From: Paraburkholderia sp. BCC1885
GTDB lineage: Bacteria; Pseudomonadota; Gammaproteobacteria; Burkholderiales; Burkholderiaceae
Reading direction: 5' to 3'
Assembly (NCBI RefSeq): GCF_900996235.1
Contig: NZ_CAAJGM010000111.1
Span: 372,001-436,000, forward strand
DNA: 64,000 bases
The stretch's first letter is position 1. Each line of letters begins with the position of its first letter. This document shows positions 56,085-64,000 of this stretch, piece by piece. A program made the translations under genes and the position numbers. The notes beneath the pieces are model-generated. The model was not told the origin of the DNA, did not search any database, and saw only the letters and a list, made by a program, of their open reading frames with translations.

Positions 56085-58307
56085 TCAGCTCGCCCGTCCC
56101 GCATCGTCGGCAAAGCCGGAATCCGGATACTTGTACGCGTCATACCCGGTGCCATAGCGGCCCGGCCGCGATGCCACGTCGTTAAAGATCACGCCCCGAA
56201 CCGATACGCCGATCTGCTCGAACCGGCGAGTCGACTCGCGCAGTTCCTCCACGGTCGTCACGCCGTGGCGGGCAACCAAAAACACCATGCCCGCGACAGA
56301 CGCCACAATGCCCGAGTCGGCCACCGGCAGGACCGGCGGGGCATCGATCAGGACTACGTCATAATCGCTATCGGCCTGGGTTGCAAACGCCAGGAAGTTG
56401 CGATGCTTGAGAATTTCGCTGGCGTTTTGTACATATCCACCGTTGGCCAGGAAGTCGACACCCGGCAGAATGTTTCGATGCACGGCATCTTCGAACGTGC
56501 GGCCACGCGTCACGATATTGGTGAGACCCGGGCTGCACGGAACCCCAAGATACTGATGCAACGTCCCCCTTCTCAGGTCGGCATCGACCAGCAACACGCG
56601 CTGCCCCGACGCGCCGATCAGAGTGGCGAGATTGACTGAGACGAAGGACTTTCCCACAATCGGAGTGGGCCCGGCGAGCAGGACAATCCGGTTAGTGGCA
56701 TCCAGCAGGGCAAATTCGAGCGCGCTTCTAAAACTGCGCAGACTTTCGATCGCGGCGTCGCCCGAGGACGCCCGCGCCAGCACCAGGTTTAAGACGGTAT
56801 TGCCCGACAGCTTGCGTGTCAGCATTTCCTGCGTCTTGCTGCGCGGAACCGTTGCGTAGACGGCCAGCCCCGTACCGGCTTCGATTTCGTCCTGCGCGGC
56901 CACCCCGTCGACCAGTTTCCGCTTGATCAATACGAGCGCGACGCCCACGAACAGACCGGTCATGAGCGAGCCCGCCACGGCAAGCGAACGCTTCGGCCGG
57001 ATGGGACGGTCCGGCACGATGGCGGTATCCACGAGGCGCACATTCGATACTTTGCCGGCCTTGAGAAGCCGCAATTGTTCACGCGTGTTGAGCAGGTTCG
57101 TGTACAGATTGGTGTCGACCTGCACCTCTCTTTGCAAGCGCAGCAGATTTTGCTCCATCGGAGGCAATTGGCGCGTCACGGCGGCAATGCCGCCCACTTC
57201 TCTTTGAGCTTCGTTCAATTCGTCGTTGACCGCGATCACCGCCGGATTTTCTTCGGTATAGCGCGCGAGCAGCAAGGCACGCTGCTGCTGGAGATCGGCG
57301 ACCTTGCCCTGCGCCATCGCCGAGCGCTGCAAAAGCGCCGCCGCTTCCGCAGTCAGATCCACCGTGCCGTTCTTGGCGCGGAAAGTGTTGAATTCGTTTT
57401 CCGCCGTCTCCAGTTTGGACTTCAGTTCAGGCAATTGTCCGTCGAGAAACGAAATCGACTTTTGCGCTTCTTCCTGAGTACGCAAGACATTTTGCTGCAC
57501 ATACGCCGCGCCGATTGCGTTGAGGATCGCGCTAATCTTCTTCGGATCCGTGCCCTCCAGAGCCACACCGATCACATCCGAGTCTTTACCCTTCTCCAGA
57601 ATCAGCAAACCGTCCTGCACATTCTGGATCGCCGAAAGCTCAGAACTACGAACGAGTTCAAAACCGACGCCCGGCTTGCCGACGATCTGGTCGACGAGCA
57701 GATCGATCGTCCCTGCGCTGGTTTCCGCATGCAGCAGTTCACCCACTCGTCCCGACAGTTCGATGTCCTTGTACTTCAACGAATAATTGCCGTTCTCGCG
57801 CTGCGTCACGATGAACTTCGCGCCATCCAGTTCGTCGGGGACATCGAATTTCGACACGGAGATGTGCTCGCGGCCCCACGCATATCCGCCCATACCGGAA
57901 TGGGTCAGGTCCTTCAACTGGCTCGCGAGCCACCGGCCGATCACGGGGAAATAGCGCGGCGTCGCGCTGATGTCGAGTTGCGCGCTTTTCACCGCGCCCG
58001 CGATCACCAGTCTCGAACGCAAGACCTCGATCTCCGCTGAAGCCGCCGTCTTCACGGCGAACATGGATTTCACGTCGCTCAGGGCGTCCTTGGCGGTGTT
58101 CGGGGTTTCCTCGACCTGGATCAGGATGTCCGCCTGATAAACCGGCGCCGAAAGCAGCGCATACGCTACGCCAAAAAAGACGAAGCAGGCCGTGACGATG
58201 ACGATCATGCGGCGGTTCTGGTACAGCACGTCCAGAAGACTACCCATGTGATTCTCCTGCCCGGGTCCAGCATCGATCATCTCGAATGACGGTTTGCGGT
58301 AATTCAT
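56085..58307 (-). CDS. wzc: Wzc-type polysaccharide copolymerase and tyrosine autokinase
   Basis: A 740-residue inner-membrane protein controlling chain length and export. The N-terminal Wzz domain begins after the first membrane helix (MIVIVTACFVFFGVAYALL, residues 34-52); a long coiled-coil region with the conserved Pro-rich second membrane segment (PDRPIRPKRSLAVAG, near 435) follows. The kinase domain has Walker A GPTPIVGKSFVSVN (near 550), Walker A' VLLVDADLRRG and Walker B VVLIDAPPVLP. The C-terminus has a tyrosine cluster (RYGTGYDAYKYPDSGF) for autophosphorylation. GGGGGAGG precedes ATG. No Wzb phosphatase gene is nearby. Confidence 0.95.
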   Translation of the reverse strand: MNYRKPSFEMIDAGPGQENHMGSLLDVLYQNRRMIVIVTACFVFFGVAYALLSAPVYQADILIQVEETPNTAKDALSDVKSMFAVKTAASAEIEVLRSRLVIAGAVKSAQLDISATPRYFPVIGRWLASQLKDLTHSGMGGYAWGREHISVSKFDVPDELDGAKFIVTQRENGNYSLKYKDIELSGRVGELLHAETSAGTIDLLVDQIVGKPGVGFELVRSSELSAIQNVQDGLLILEKGKDSDVIGVALEGTDPKKISAILNAIGAAYVQQNVLRTQEEAQKSISFLDGQLPELKSKLETAENEFNTFRAKNGTVDLTAEAAALLQRSAMAQGKVADLQQQRALLLARYTEENPAVIAVNDELNEAQREVGGIAAVTRQLPPMEQNLLRLQREVQVDTNLYTNLLNTREQLRLLKAGKVSNVRLVDTAIVPDRPIRPKRSLAVAGSLMTGLFVGVALVLIKRKLVDGVAAQDEIEAGTGLAVYATVPRSKTQEMLTRKLSGNTVLNLVLARASSGDAAIESLRSFRSALEFALLDATNRIVLLAGPTPIVGKSFVSVNLATLIGASGQRVLLVDADLRRGTLHQYLGVPCSPGLTNIVTRGRTFEDAVHRNILPGVDFLANGGYVQNASEILKHRNFLAFATQADSDYDVVLIDAPPVLPVADSGIVASVAGMVFLVARHGVTTVEELRESTRRFEQIGVSVRGVIFNDVASRPGRYGTGYDAYKYPDSGFADDAGRAS

Positions 58308-58406
58308 ACGTCCTCCCCCTACATTGCCAGGCGTTCCCGCTCTGCCTGTTTTATTTTCAGCACTGCTGGATTGATTGCCGCCAAACCACGCAAAAAATCC
58401 TGCTCA

Positions 58407-59708
58407 TCAATAACCGACCGCTCGTGTAGCCGCCGCCGCCTGGGTGCTCGGCACCAGCAGGCCAATCACACGGCTCCACCTCACAAGCGCCGACGCGTCG
58501 ACGAACACGACGTCGTTGGGTCGTAGCTCGAAGCCATCCGCGGTCGCCATTGCCGCCGGCGAACCCGCGTTCAGATGGAACACCACCGGCTTGCCCGCGT
58601 CACGCCCGCGAACGACGAAGACCTGCGATGCATCGCCGGACGTTTGACTGATGCCCCCCGCGTCGCCTAGCGCCTCGTTCAGGCTCATCCGGCCATTGTT
58701 GAAAGTCAGGCTGCCGGGCCGCGTCACTTCGCCGAACACATACACCTTCGTGTCGGTCTGCGCGAAAACGCGCACCATGTCGCCCCTGCGCAGTTCGATG
58801 TTGTCCGGGTTCACACCCTTGGCGATCATGTCGGGAATGTCGACCACCACTGTCTTGTCACCTCGCGTAATCGCGACCGACGAGCGGTCGGCCGTGGGCA
58901 TGAAGCCGCCGGCGCGATTGATGGCCTCGGGCAAGGTCATCGGCATGTCGTTCAGAACCAGCACGCCGGGATTCTTGACCGCACCGTCCAGATAGACGCG
59001 TTTGCTGCGGTAGGTCTGAATCCGCACCGTCAGTTGGGGCGCCCGCACGTAACGGCTCAACTTTTCGGCGAGCAGATCGCGCGCTTCCATTTCGGTGAGA
59101 CCTTCGACCTTGATCGGACCGATATAGGCATACTGGATCCGGCCGCCCGAGTCGACCGTATAGCCTGAGGTCATCGAGTCCGAACCGTTTGCTTCCGGGC
59201 CGGCCGAAGGCGACGCGCCCGGCATGTTCAGTTCGGGGTGATCCCACACCACGATGCTCAGAATGTCGCCTGGCCCCAGCGTGTACGGAGCCGGCTTGGC
59301 GAACAATTGCGTGACATCGGGCGGAACGGTTTTCGAACGTTCGGACCGCTCCTTCTCGACCAGATCGTCAGTGATCTCGATCATCGAGCCGACCGGCGGA
59401 GCGTCGGCACTTTTGCCCGAGCGAGCGTCGGTCGAATGCACGGTGGTGCTCAAACCGCTCGCGGCCGAGGTCTGTTCCGACCCGGCGGATGGAGGCGGGG
59501 AATTAAACGACATCCCCGGCGACCACGAGCAGCCTGCGACGCACGCCGCGAGCGCCATGCCGCCTAGCACGGTCCTGAAGTGCGGCCGGCGTTTGCCGGC
59601 GTGAGACTGAGTCGAACAATCGCGCATGCCGGCTGCCTGCTTTGCCGGCAAGCCGCTCAACTCATCCGCGTTCCTGGTCCTTACCGAATTCAACTTGATA
59701 CCTGACAT
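58407..59708 (-). CDS. wza: outer-membrane polysaccharide export lipoprotein (Wza-like)
   Basis: A 433-residue exporter that forms the outer-membrane channel for the polymer. A lipobox LAACVAGC sits near residue 60. The Poly_export domain shows YTLGPGDILSIVVWDHPELN (near 140), followed by SLBB repeats RVYLDGAVKNPGVLVL and KVYVFGEVTRPGSLTFN, each about 75 residues. The leader before the lipobox is long; I placed the start at 59708 with GGGAG 8 bases upstream, but a later ATG at 59627 is possible. It precedes wzc by 99 bases. Confidence 0.93.
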   Translation of the reverse strand: MSGIKLNSVRTRNADELSGLPAKQAAGMRDCSTQSHAGKRRPHFRTVLGGMALAACVAGCSWSPGMSFNSPPPSAGSEQTSAASGLSTTVHSTDARSGKSADAPPVGSMIEITDDLVEKERSERSKTVPPDVTQLFAKPAPYTLGPGDILSIVVWDHPELNMPGASPSAGPEANGSDSMTSGYTVDSGGRIQYAYIGPIKVEGLTEMEARDLLAEKLSRYVRAPQLTVRIQTYRSKRVYLDGAVKNPGVLVLNDMPMTLPEAINRAGGFMPTADRSSVAITRGDKTVVVDIPDMIAKGVNPDNIELRRGDMVRVFAQTDTKVYVFGEVTRPGSLTFNNGRMSLNEALGDAGGISQTSGDASQVFVVRGRDAGKPVVFHLNAGSPAAMATADGFELRPNDVVFVDASALVRWSRVIGLLVPSTQAAAATRAVGY

Positions 59709-59885
59709 CGTCGCTACTCCCTTCCGTCGCGCGTTCAACCTGAAGCCCCCGTTGCAACGCGCCCCGCTATGTAGAATTTATTGGCTGCTTTCGTCTGGAC
59801 TGCGTACCATGTGCTTACCGCTGTTGCCACCCCGCCCCATCATTTCGTCTTTGATCCATACGTGACACGCATTCGTGACACGCCT

Positions 59886-60965
59886 TCAATAAGCGCCGCT
59901 TCCCTTGAAGACGACTTTGAAAGTCTTGAATAAAATCGTCACGTCGCGCAGCAACGACCAGTTCTGCACATACGCCACGTCGAGCGACACGCGCGTCGCA
60001 TAGTCCGTCGTGCTGCGCCCGCTGACCTGCCACAGGCCGGTCATGCCAGGCTTGGCCATCAGGTAGTACATGACGCTCGCGCCGTAGCGCTCCAGCTCCT
60101 GATCGATCACCGGTCGCGGACCCACCAGGCTCATGTCGCCGCGCACCACGTTCCACAGTTGCGGCAATTCATCCAGGCTCGTGCGGCGCAGAAAACGGCC
60201 GATTCGCGTGACCCGCACATCGTTCTTCAGTTTGAAATCGCGCTCCCATTCGGCGCGGGCCAGCGGATCGCTTTCGATCAGAGCCTTGAGCACCTGATCC
60301 GCGTTGACGACCATCGAACGAAACTTCAGGCAACGAAACCGCTTGCCGTTCCGTCCCACGCGGACATGTCCAAACATGGCGGGACCACCGTCGCTCATCA
60401 CCAGAAGCGCCAGCAACCCAAGCACAGGCAGAAACACCACTATCAACGATGCGCCCAGCACCACGTCGAAGCTGCGCTTGACGAAGTTGCGTGCCGCGCC
60501 GGCGTAATTAAGACCTTCCGCGGGCGCGGTCGTCTCACGCGGTGCGCGCAACGAGCCGCCACGCACCAGCCGCAGACCGGCCTGACGGGCAAGATTGAAT
60601 TCAGCAAAAATCAGCGTATGCGAGCCGAGCAACGAGATGCCCGTCATCAGCGTCCAGTAGAGAAACCACGTCAGCGACAAGTGGTTCTCGCGATGAATCG
60701 CATACAGCAAAGCGAGGCCGCAAAGCTGCACGGCAAGCCAGGCAAATGCCGTTCGGCTTGCCGTGCCGACCACCGAGCGGGTTCGCTGCGGCGGATAGGT
60801 TCCGCAAGCGGGAAACACGGACAGCGCCAGGGCCGCGACAAACGCCACGACCGATGGATCGAGCTCGTGTGGATGGCCCACCTGGGGCAGATTCAGATGT
60901 AACGCGCCAAACGCACCCAATACAATCAGTGCGATGTCGATGACTCGATGGATTAGTACAGACAT
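59886..60965 (-). CDS. priming sugar transferase (polyprenyl-phosphate hexose-1-phosphate transferase, WcaJ/WbaP-like)
   Basis: Starts the repeat unit by moving a sugar phosphate, usually glucose or galactose, to undecaprenyl phosphate. The 359-residue protein has four N-terminal membrane helices, another near residue 165 ([20 protein letters not shown]), and the catalytic domain with [29 protein letters not shown] (near 245), MSLVGPRP and [14 protein letters not shown]. It lacks the soluble CoA-binding-like domain between helices found in longer WbaP/WcaJ members. It is the first gene of the leftward operon. ATG 60965 was chosen; the frame upstream is shadow. Confidence 0.93.
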   Translation of the reverse strand: MSVLIHRVIDIALIVLGAFGALHLNLPQVGHPHELDPSVVAFVAALALSVFPACGTYPPQRTRSVVGTASRTAFAWLAVQLCGLALLYAIHRENHLSLTWFLYWTLMTGISLLGSHTLIFAEFNLARQAGLRLVRGGSLRAPRETTAPAEGLNYAGAARNFVKRSFDVVLGASLIVVFLPVLGLLALLVMSDGGPAMFGHVRVGRNGKRFRCLKFRSMVVNADQVLKALIESDPLARAEWERDFKLKNDVRVTRIGRFLRRTSLDELPQLWNVVRGDMSLVGPRPVIDQELERYGASVMYYLMAKPGMTGLWQVSGRSTTDYATRVSLDVAYVQNWSLLRDVTILFKTFKVVFKGSGAY

Positions 60966-61525
60966 TTCGGTTACCCCAAACCTTAACGTTCCCGCGCCGA
61001 GCGCTTCGCTCGCCGCCGCACACGGCTGCCATGATTTCCGCCTGGCGGATCGCACGCCAGTAGCGCAAACCTCGCCTCCTTTTAACGCTGGTAGCGAGAC
61101 TCCCCCTACTGTCCTCGCCGACGTTTTCCATCGACCGCACCTTGTTGAATACGAACACCGCAGCGTCACCGTGGGGCGTGCATGGCTGTCCACACGCCTT
61201 CTGTTTTCGGTGCACGCCGCCTTACGGTTCGTCCGGCAAGCAGTGCTTCATTCCATGTCGATAAACTACGTCCTCAGGTCCAAGGATTCCGTGCGGCATC
61301 ACACCAACGATGCTGTTTCATTCGCAACACGGGAAATGCCCTAAGACACGACGACGCGGTTCAGGCGCCCGTTATGGATGCGCGCGGATCGGCTTCGCTC
61401 AGGCAACGAGCGAAGTTCGCGTTCTGGAGGCGTAGCGATGCGAAAACCACCAAGGGGCGGCCGGCCGTTCGGCGACGAACGGCGAACGGCGCTACTCAAT
61501 TGGCTTCCGGCTCAGGAAATACGGC

Positions 61526-61554
61526 CTATTTTCTTTAGTAATACGAAGTATCAA
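61526..61554 (-). promoter_or_regulatory. possible leftward promoter of the polysaccharide operon
   Basis: On the minus strand TTGATA (61549-61554) and AAATAG (61526-61531) are separated by 17 bases. The -35 box is good; the -10 box is weak, as expected for an activator-dependent promoter. It lies beside the inverted repeat at 61554-61577. Confidence 0.3.
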
Positions 61555-61577
61555 TGTTTTAAGTACGGTTAAAACAT
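61554..61577. promoter_or_regulatory. perfect 9-bp inverted repeat ATGTTTTAA-N6-TTAAAACAT
   Basis: ATGTTTTAA (61554-61562), spacer GTACGG and TTAAAACAT (61569-61577). It is the most AT-rich, most symmetric element in the region and overlaps the edge of the possible -35 box of the leftward polysaccharide promoter. A dimeric regulator site is likely; it lies 42 bases beyond the stop of the HigA gene. Confidence 0.6.
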
Positions 61578-61619
61578 CCCTTTACTTCGCATTGTTACGT
61601 CATGAATTCTGGCGGAGCG

Positions 61620-62042
61620 TTACAGAAAAACCCTGACGTCCGTGCGAAAACGCACGGCGAGTGCCTTCGCCACATTCTTGCTGATCGCACGGCGCCCGGC
61701 GAGGATGTCGCTTACCACGGTGGGCGATGCGATATCCGCGAGGTCTTTTTGCTTGAGGCCGTGCGTTTCGAGCAGATGGCGCAGCACTTCGCGCGGCTCG
61801 GCTTCGGGCAGCACCACGTGGCGATTTTCCCAGACACCGATCAGGTCGGACACGACACCGAGCAGATCTGCAAGCGGATTGCCTGTGTCGCCCTGAAGAT
61901 GATTCTTCAGCGCATGCGCGAGCTGTCCCATCTCCTCGTATTCCTGCTCGTTGCGAATCGGCTTGATAAATACCTTGCTCTGCAACGCAGCCCAGGCTTC
62001 AACGATATCGGGGACCTGGCCCGAAAGGCGATCGGCATTCAT
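61620..62042 (-). CDS. HigA-type XRE antitoxin-like regulator (no toxin partner seen)
   Basis: A 140-residue protein of the HigA/YgjM kind. A helical N-terminal part (IRNEQEYEEMGQLAHALKNHL near residue 29) is followed by a C-terminal HTH_3 domain (LRHLLETHGLKQKDLADIA, then SDILAGRRAISKNVAKALAVRF). In type II systems HigB toxin lies just upstream; here the 600 bases upstream contain no HigB. It may be an orphan repressor. It sits at the edge of the polysaccharide promoter, so it could regulate that operon, which is inference. Confidence 0.85.
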   Translation of the reverse strand: MNADRLSGQVPDIVEAWAALQSKVFIKPIRNEQEYEEMGQLAHALKNHLQGDTGNPLADLLGVVSDLIGVWENRHVVLPEAEPREVLRHLLETHGLKQKDLADIASPTVVSDILAGRRAISKNVAKALAVRFRTDVRVFL

Positions 62043-62675
62043 ATTATTTGAATTTTCCTGTTCAGAAGTTTGTATTCTTTAGACATCGGTCAATGCCAGA
62101 CCGAACGCACCGGCATGTTTGCGCAAGTCCCCTATGACGACACCGCGCGCCGTTCGTCCGCGATTCCTTCGGCATTGCCTGCTCCTCTCCATTACTTAGG
62201 ATGACGAATTTTTTGCAATTCGCCGTCCCGTTCTGACCGACATATGGCGTCGTATCACCCGACGGATAAGTCACCTACCCCGCCGGAACGGGAGCGGTCC
62301 GCATGGTTCACACGCGGGTCACCGGAAAGTCATACCGGTCGCACCCAATACGCGCGGCAGTCCAACGCCACGCAACCGAGTTTAAAAGGAGCGCCGTCGG
62401 CCGAGCGTGCGCACGACCACACTCCGCTATCGAGAGATGACAAAAAGTGAAGGTTCGTGGCTGTGGCGTCGATGCCAATCACGATATGGGCGAGAACGGC
62501 CTGGCAGGCGGTCCGGGGCGGCTAGAGGCTTAAATGGGAGCGCAAGCGCAGGAATGAGCGCTATCAGGCCGCCTGCAAGACAGCGCTATGTGTGACTGGA
62601 GACAAAAAGGCATCGCGCTGCGCCCGACGCGCCGCGCGATGCCCTTGCTTGCATACCGCGTTACTCGCGGCGATC
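62043..62675. other. intergenic region, 633 bases, no supported gene
   Basis: Between the HigA gene and rpiA, both on the minus strand. I examined the minus strand for a HigB toxin and found none; a 70-codon open frame at 62062-62274 has no family resemblance. The promoter of higA is expected in the AT-rich part at 62040-62090. Nothing else recognised. Confidence 0.5.
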
Positions 62676-63371
62676 CTAGCCGCGGCTGTAGCGAACCGTT
62701 TCGACACCCGTATCCGTGCCGAGCAGACACAGATTCGCGCCGCGTTCTGCGAACAGACCCACGGTTACGACGCCTGGCCACGCGTTGATCCGTGCTTCGA
62801 GTGCGCGCGGATCGGCAATCTGCAGACCTTTGATGTCGATGATCTCGTTGCCGTTGTCGGTGATGAAAGGCGCGCCGTCCTTCGTCACGCGCACGACCGG
62901 CACGCCGCCCAATGCGGTCACGCGGCGGCCGATTGCGGTGCGGGCCATCGGCACCACTTCGAGCGGCAGCGGAAACTGGCCGAGCACGGCGACGCGCTTG
63001 CTGGCGTCCGCGATGCACACGAACACGTCCGACACCGACGCCACGATCTTTTCGCGCGTCAACGCCCCGCCGCCGCCCTTGATCATCGCGCCGCTGTGGT
63101 CGATTTCATCGGCGCCGTCCACGTACACCGGCAGCCCTTCGATCTCGTTCAGATCGAACACCTTGATGCCGTGCGATTGCAGCCGCGCCGTGGTGGCGTG
63201 CGAACTGGACACCGCGCCGCGATAGCGCTGCTTCGTCGTGGCGAGCGCGTCGATGAAACAGTTGGCGGTCGACCCGGTCCCGACGCCGATCACGGCGCCT
63301 TCGGGCACGTTCGCATTCACATAATCGGCGGCGGCCTGGCCGACCAGTTGCTTGAGTTCGTCTTGAGTCAT
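62676..63371 (-). CDS. rpiA: ribose-5-phosphate isomerase A
   Basis: Interconverts ribose-5-phosphate and ribulose-5-phosphate in the pentose phosphate pathway. The 231-residue product starts [18 protein letters not shown] and shows the phosphate loop [17 protein letters not shown] (near residue 29), the active-site segment [30 protein letters not shown] (near 80-109, split by catalytic Asp/Glu) and the C-terminal [14 protein letters not shown]. Length is standard. I chose ATG at 63371, as the frame upstream runs into shadow. Confidence 0.97.
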   Translation of the reverse strand: MTQDELKQLVGQAAADYVNANVPEGAVIGVGTGSTANCFIDALATTKQRYRGAVSSSHATTARLQSHGIKVFDLNEIEGLPVYVDGADEIDHSGAMIKGGGGALTREKIVASVSDVFVCIADASKRVAVLGQFPLPLEVVPMARTAIGRRVTALGGVPVVRVTKDGAPFITDNGNEIIDIKGLQIADPRALEARINAWPGVVTVGLFAERGANLCLLGTDTGVETVRYSRG

Positions 63372-63474
63372 GGCAATTGCTAAGAGGCGGAAAAAACGGA
63401 AGTCTACCGGACTAGCATGCGCCGCGCGGCTTGATCCGGCAAGCACGAAGGTTTCGTCAGCCCCCTCTTTGCCC

Positions 63475-64000
63475 TTAGGCCTGGACCTTGACGGAGCGTT
63501 GCCGCACCGCTTCGTACAGGCAAACACCGCTCGCCACGGAGACGTTGAGACTTTCGACGCTACCCGCCATCGGAATCTTCATGACGATGTCGCAGGTGTC
63601 CCGCGTGAGACGGCGCATGCCCTCGCCTTCCGCCCCCATCACCAGCGCGACCGGGCCGTCGAGTTTGGTTTCGTAGACGCTGGCGGTGGCTTCGTCGGCT
63701 GTGCCTACGACCCAGACGCCGGCGTCCTTCAGTTCGCGCAGCGCGCGCGCCAGGTTCGTCACCGTGATGTACGGTACGGTGTCGGCCGCGCCGCTGGCCA
63801 CTTTCGCCGCCGTGGCGTTCAGGCCGACCGCCCGGTCGCGCGGCGCGATTACCGCATGCGCACCCGCCGCGTCCGCGACTCGCAGACAGGCACCCAGGTT
63901 GTGCGGATCGGTCACGCCGTCGAGCACCAGGATCAGCGGCGCGCCGGCGATGCCGTCGAGCAGTTCCGCGAGATTCTGCGCCAGCGGCAGGTCACCGGCG
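63475..64000 (-). CDS. rlmB: 23S rRNA (guanosine-2'-O-)-methyltransferase RlmB, 3' part (runs off the window)
   Basis: SpoU-family methyltransferase that methylates G2251 of 23S rRNA. The visible C-terminal 174 residues contain the trefoil-knot motifs: [19 protein letters not shown] (motif 1), [18 protein letters not shown] (motif 2) and [22 protein letters not shown] (motif 3). The gene begins beyond the right end of the window, so the N-terminus and the start are not seen. It is followed by rpiA 103 bases downstream on the same strand. Confidence 0.94.
   Translation of the reverse strand, partial: AGDLPLAQNLAELLDGIAGAPLILVLDGVTDPHNLGACLRVADAAGAHAVIAPRDRAVGLNATAAKVASGAADTVPYITVTNLARALRELKDAGVWVVGTADEATASVYETKLDGPVALVMGAEGEGMRRLTRDTCDIVMKIPMAGSVESLNVSVASGVCLYEAVRQRSVKVQA

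Larger units (their letters stand above)
60966..61619. other. long leader/promoter region of the polysaccharide operon, 654 bases
   Basis: Between the priming transferase and the orphan HigA gene. No credible coding sequence on either strand. The AT-rich right end (61500-61600) holds a perfect 9-base inverted repeat and a possible leftward promoter. If that promoter is used, the mRNA has an untranslated leader of about 550 bases. I looked for an ops/RfaH element on the sense strand and did not find one. Confidence 0.5.

Noticed and set aside
60966..61560. ops/RfaH element in the polysaccharide leader
   Set aside because: GGCGTAGCGAT near 61430 looks similar but is on the wrong strand and lacks the exact GGCGGTAG core.
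62062..62274. Possible HigB toxin upstream of the HigA-like gene
   Set aside because: The 70-codon product is Arg/Cys-rich with no RelE/HigB motifs, and no other frame in the region resembles HigB.

Overview
This is a GC-rich chromosomal segment from a member of the Burkholderiaceae, most likely Paraburkholderia. I infer this from codon use, from the aat-bpt-pyrD cluster, from an ssu operon ending in a small molybdopterin-binding protein, and from the general gene content. The species cannot be fixed from sequence alone. No insertion sequence, integrase, CRISPR array or rRNA was seen. There are two tRNA genes, tRNA-His(GTG) and initiator tRNA-fMet.

1-20 kb is ordinary core or metabolic DNA: dusA, tRNA-His, several small secreted or lipoprotein genes, a leftward alkanesulfonate operon (ssuD-ssuC-ssuB-mop) without ssuE and ssuA, a 3-hydroxyisobutyryl-CoA hydrolase, a TetR regulator divergent from an NAD-dependent epimerase with two matching palindromic operators between them, an SMR efflux pump, tRNA-fMet, NUDIX-aat-bpt-pyrD, and a polar amino-acid (cystine-like) ABC transporter lacking its ATPase. 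19.8-25.4 kb holds a second-type signal peptidase I, a Gfo/Idh/MocA oxidoreductase, a FadR-type regulator, manC (GDP-mannose synthesis) and an ElaA-like acetyltransferase.

26.4-41.9 kb is a rightward biosynthetic operon: Crp/Fnr-type regulator, Sfp-type phosphopantetheinyl transferase, a 3358-residue hybrid synthase, a C-TE protein and a membrane-anchored SGNH hydrolase. The synthase reads A-PCP-KS-AT-ACP-aminotransferase-C-A-PCP. By hand alignment the first A domain carries a valine-like code and the second a glycine code. The predicted chemistry is: load a branched amino acid, extend it once with malonate, convert the beta-ketone to a beta-amine, then couple glycine. The C-TE protein is unusual twice over: its C domain has HSxxxDG instead of HHxxxDG, and its thioesterase has Cys at the nucleophile position.

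41.9-61.0 kb is a leftward exopolysaccharide locus of the Wzx/Wzy type: priming sugar transferase, Wza, Wzc, TIGR04325 methyltransferase, five GT4-type glycosyltransferases, one GT2, Wzy, Wzx, an acyltransferase and a GH16 hydrolase. A JmjC/cupin-like gene sits inside it on the opposite strand. Because manC lies on one side of the synthase operon and the rest of the polysaccharide genes on the other, the synthase is embedded in the polysaccharide locus. The working hypothesis is that the small amino-acid/polyketide product decorates, accompanies or is co-regulated with the polymer. 61.6-64 kb returns to core DNA: an orphan HigA-type antitoxin, rpiA and a partial rlmB.
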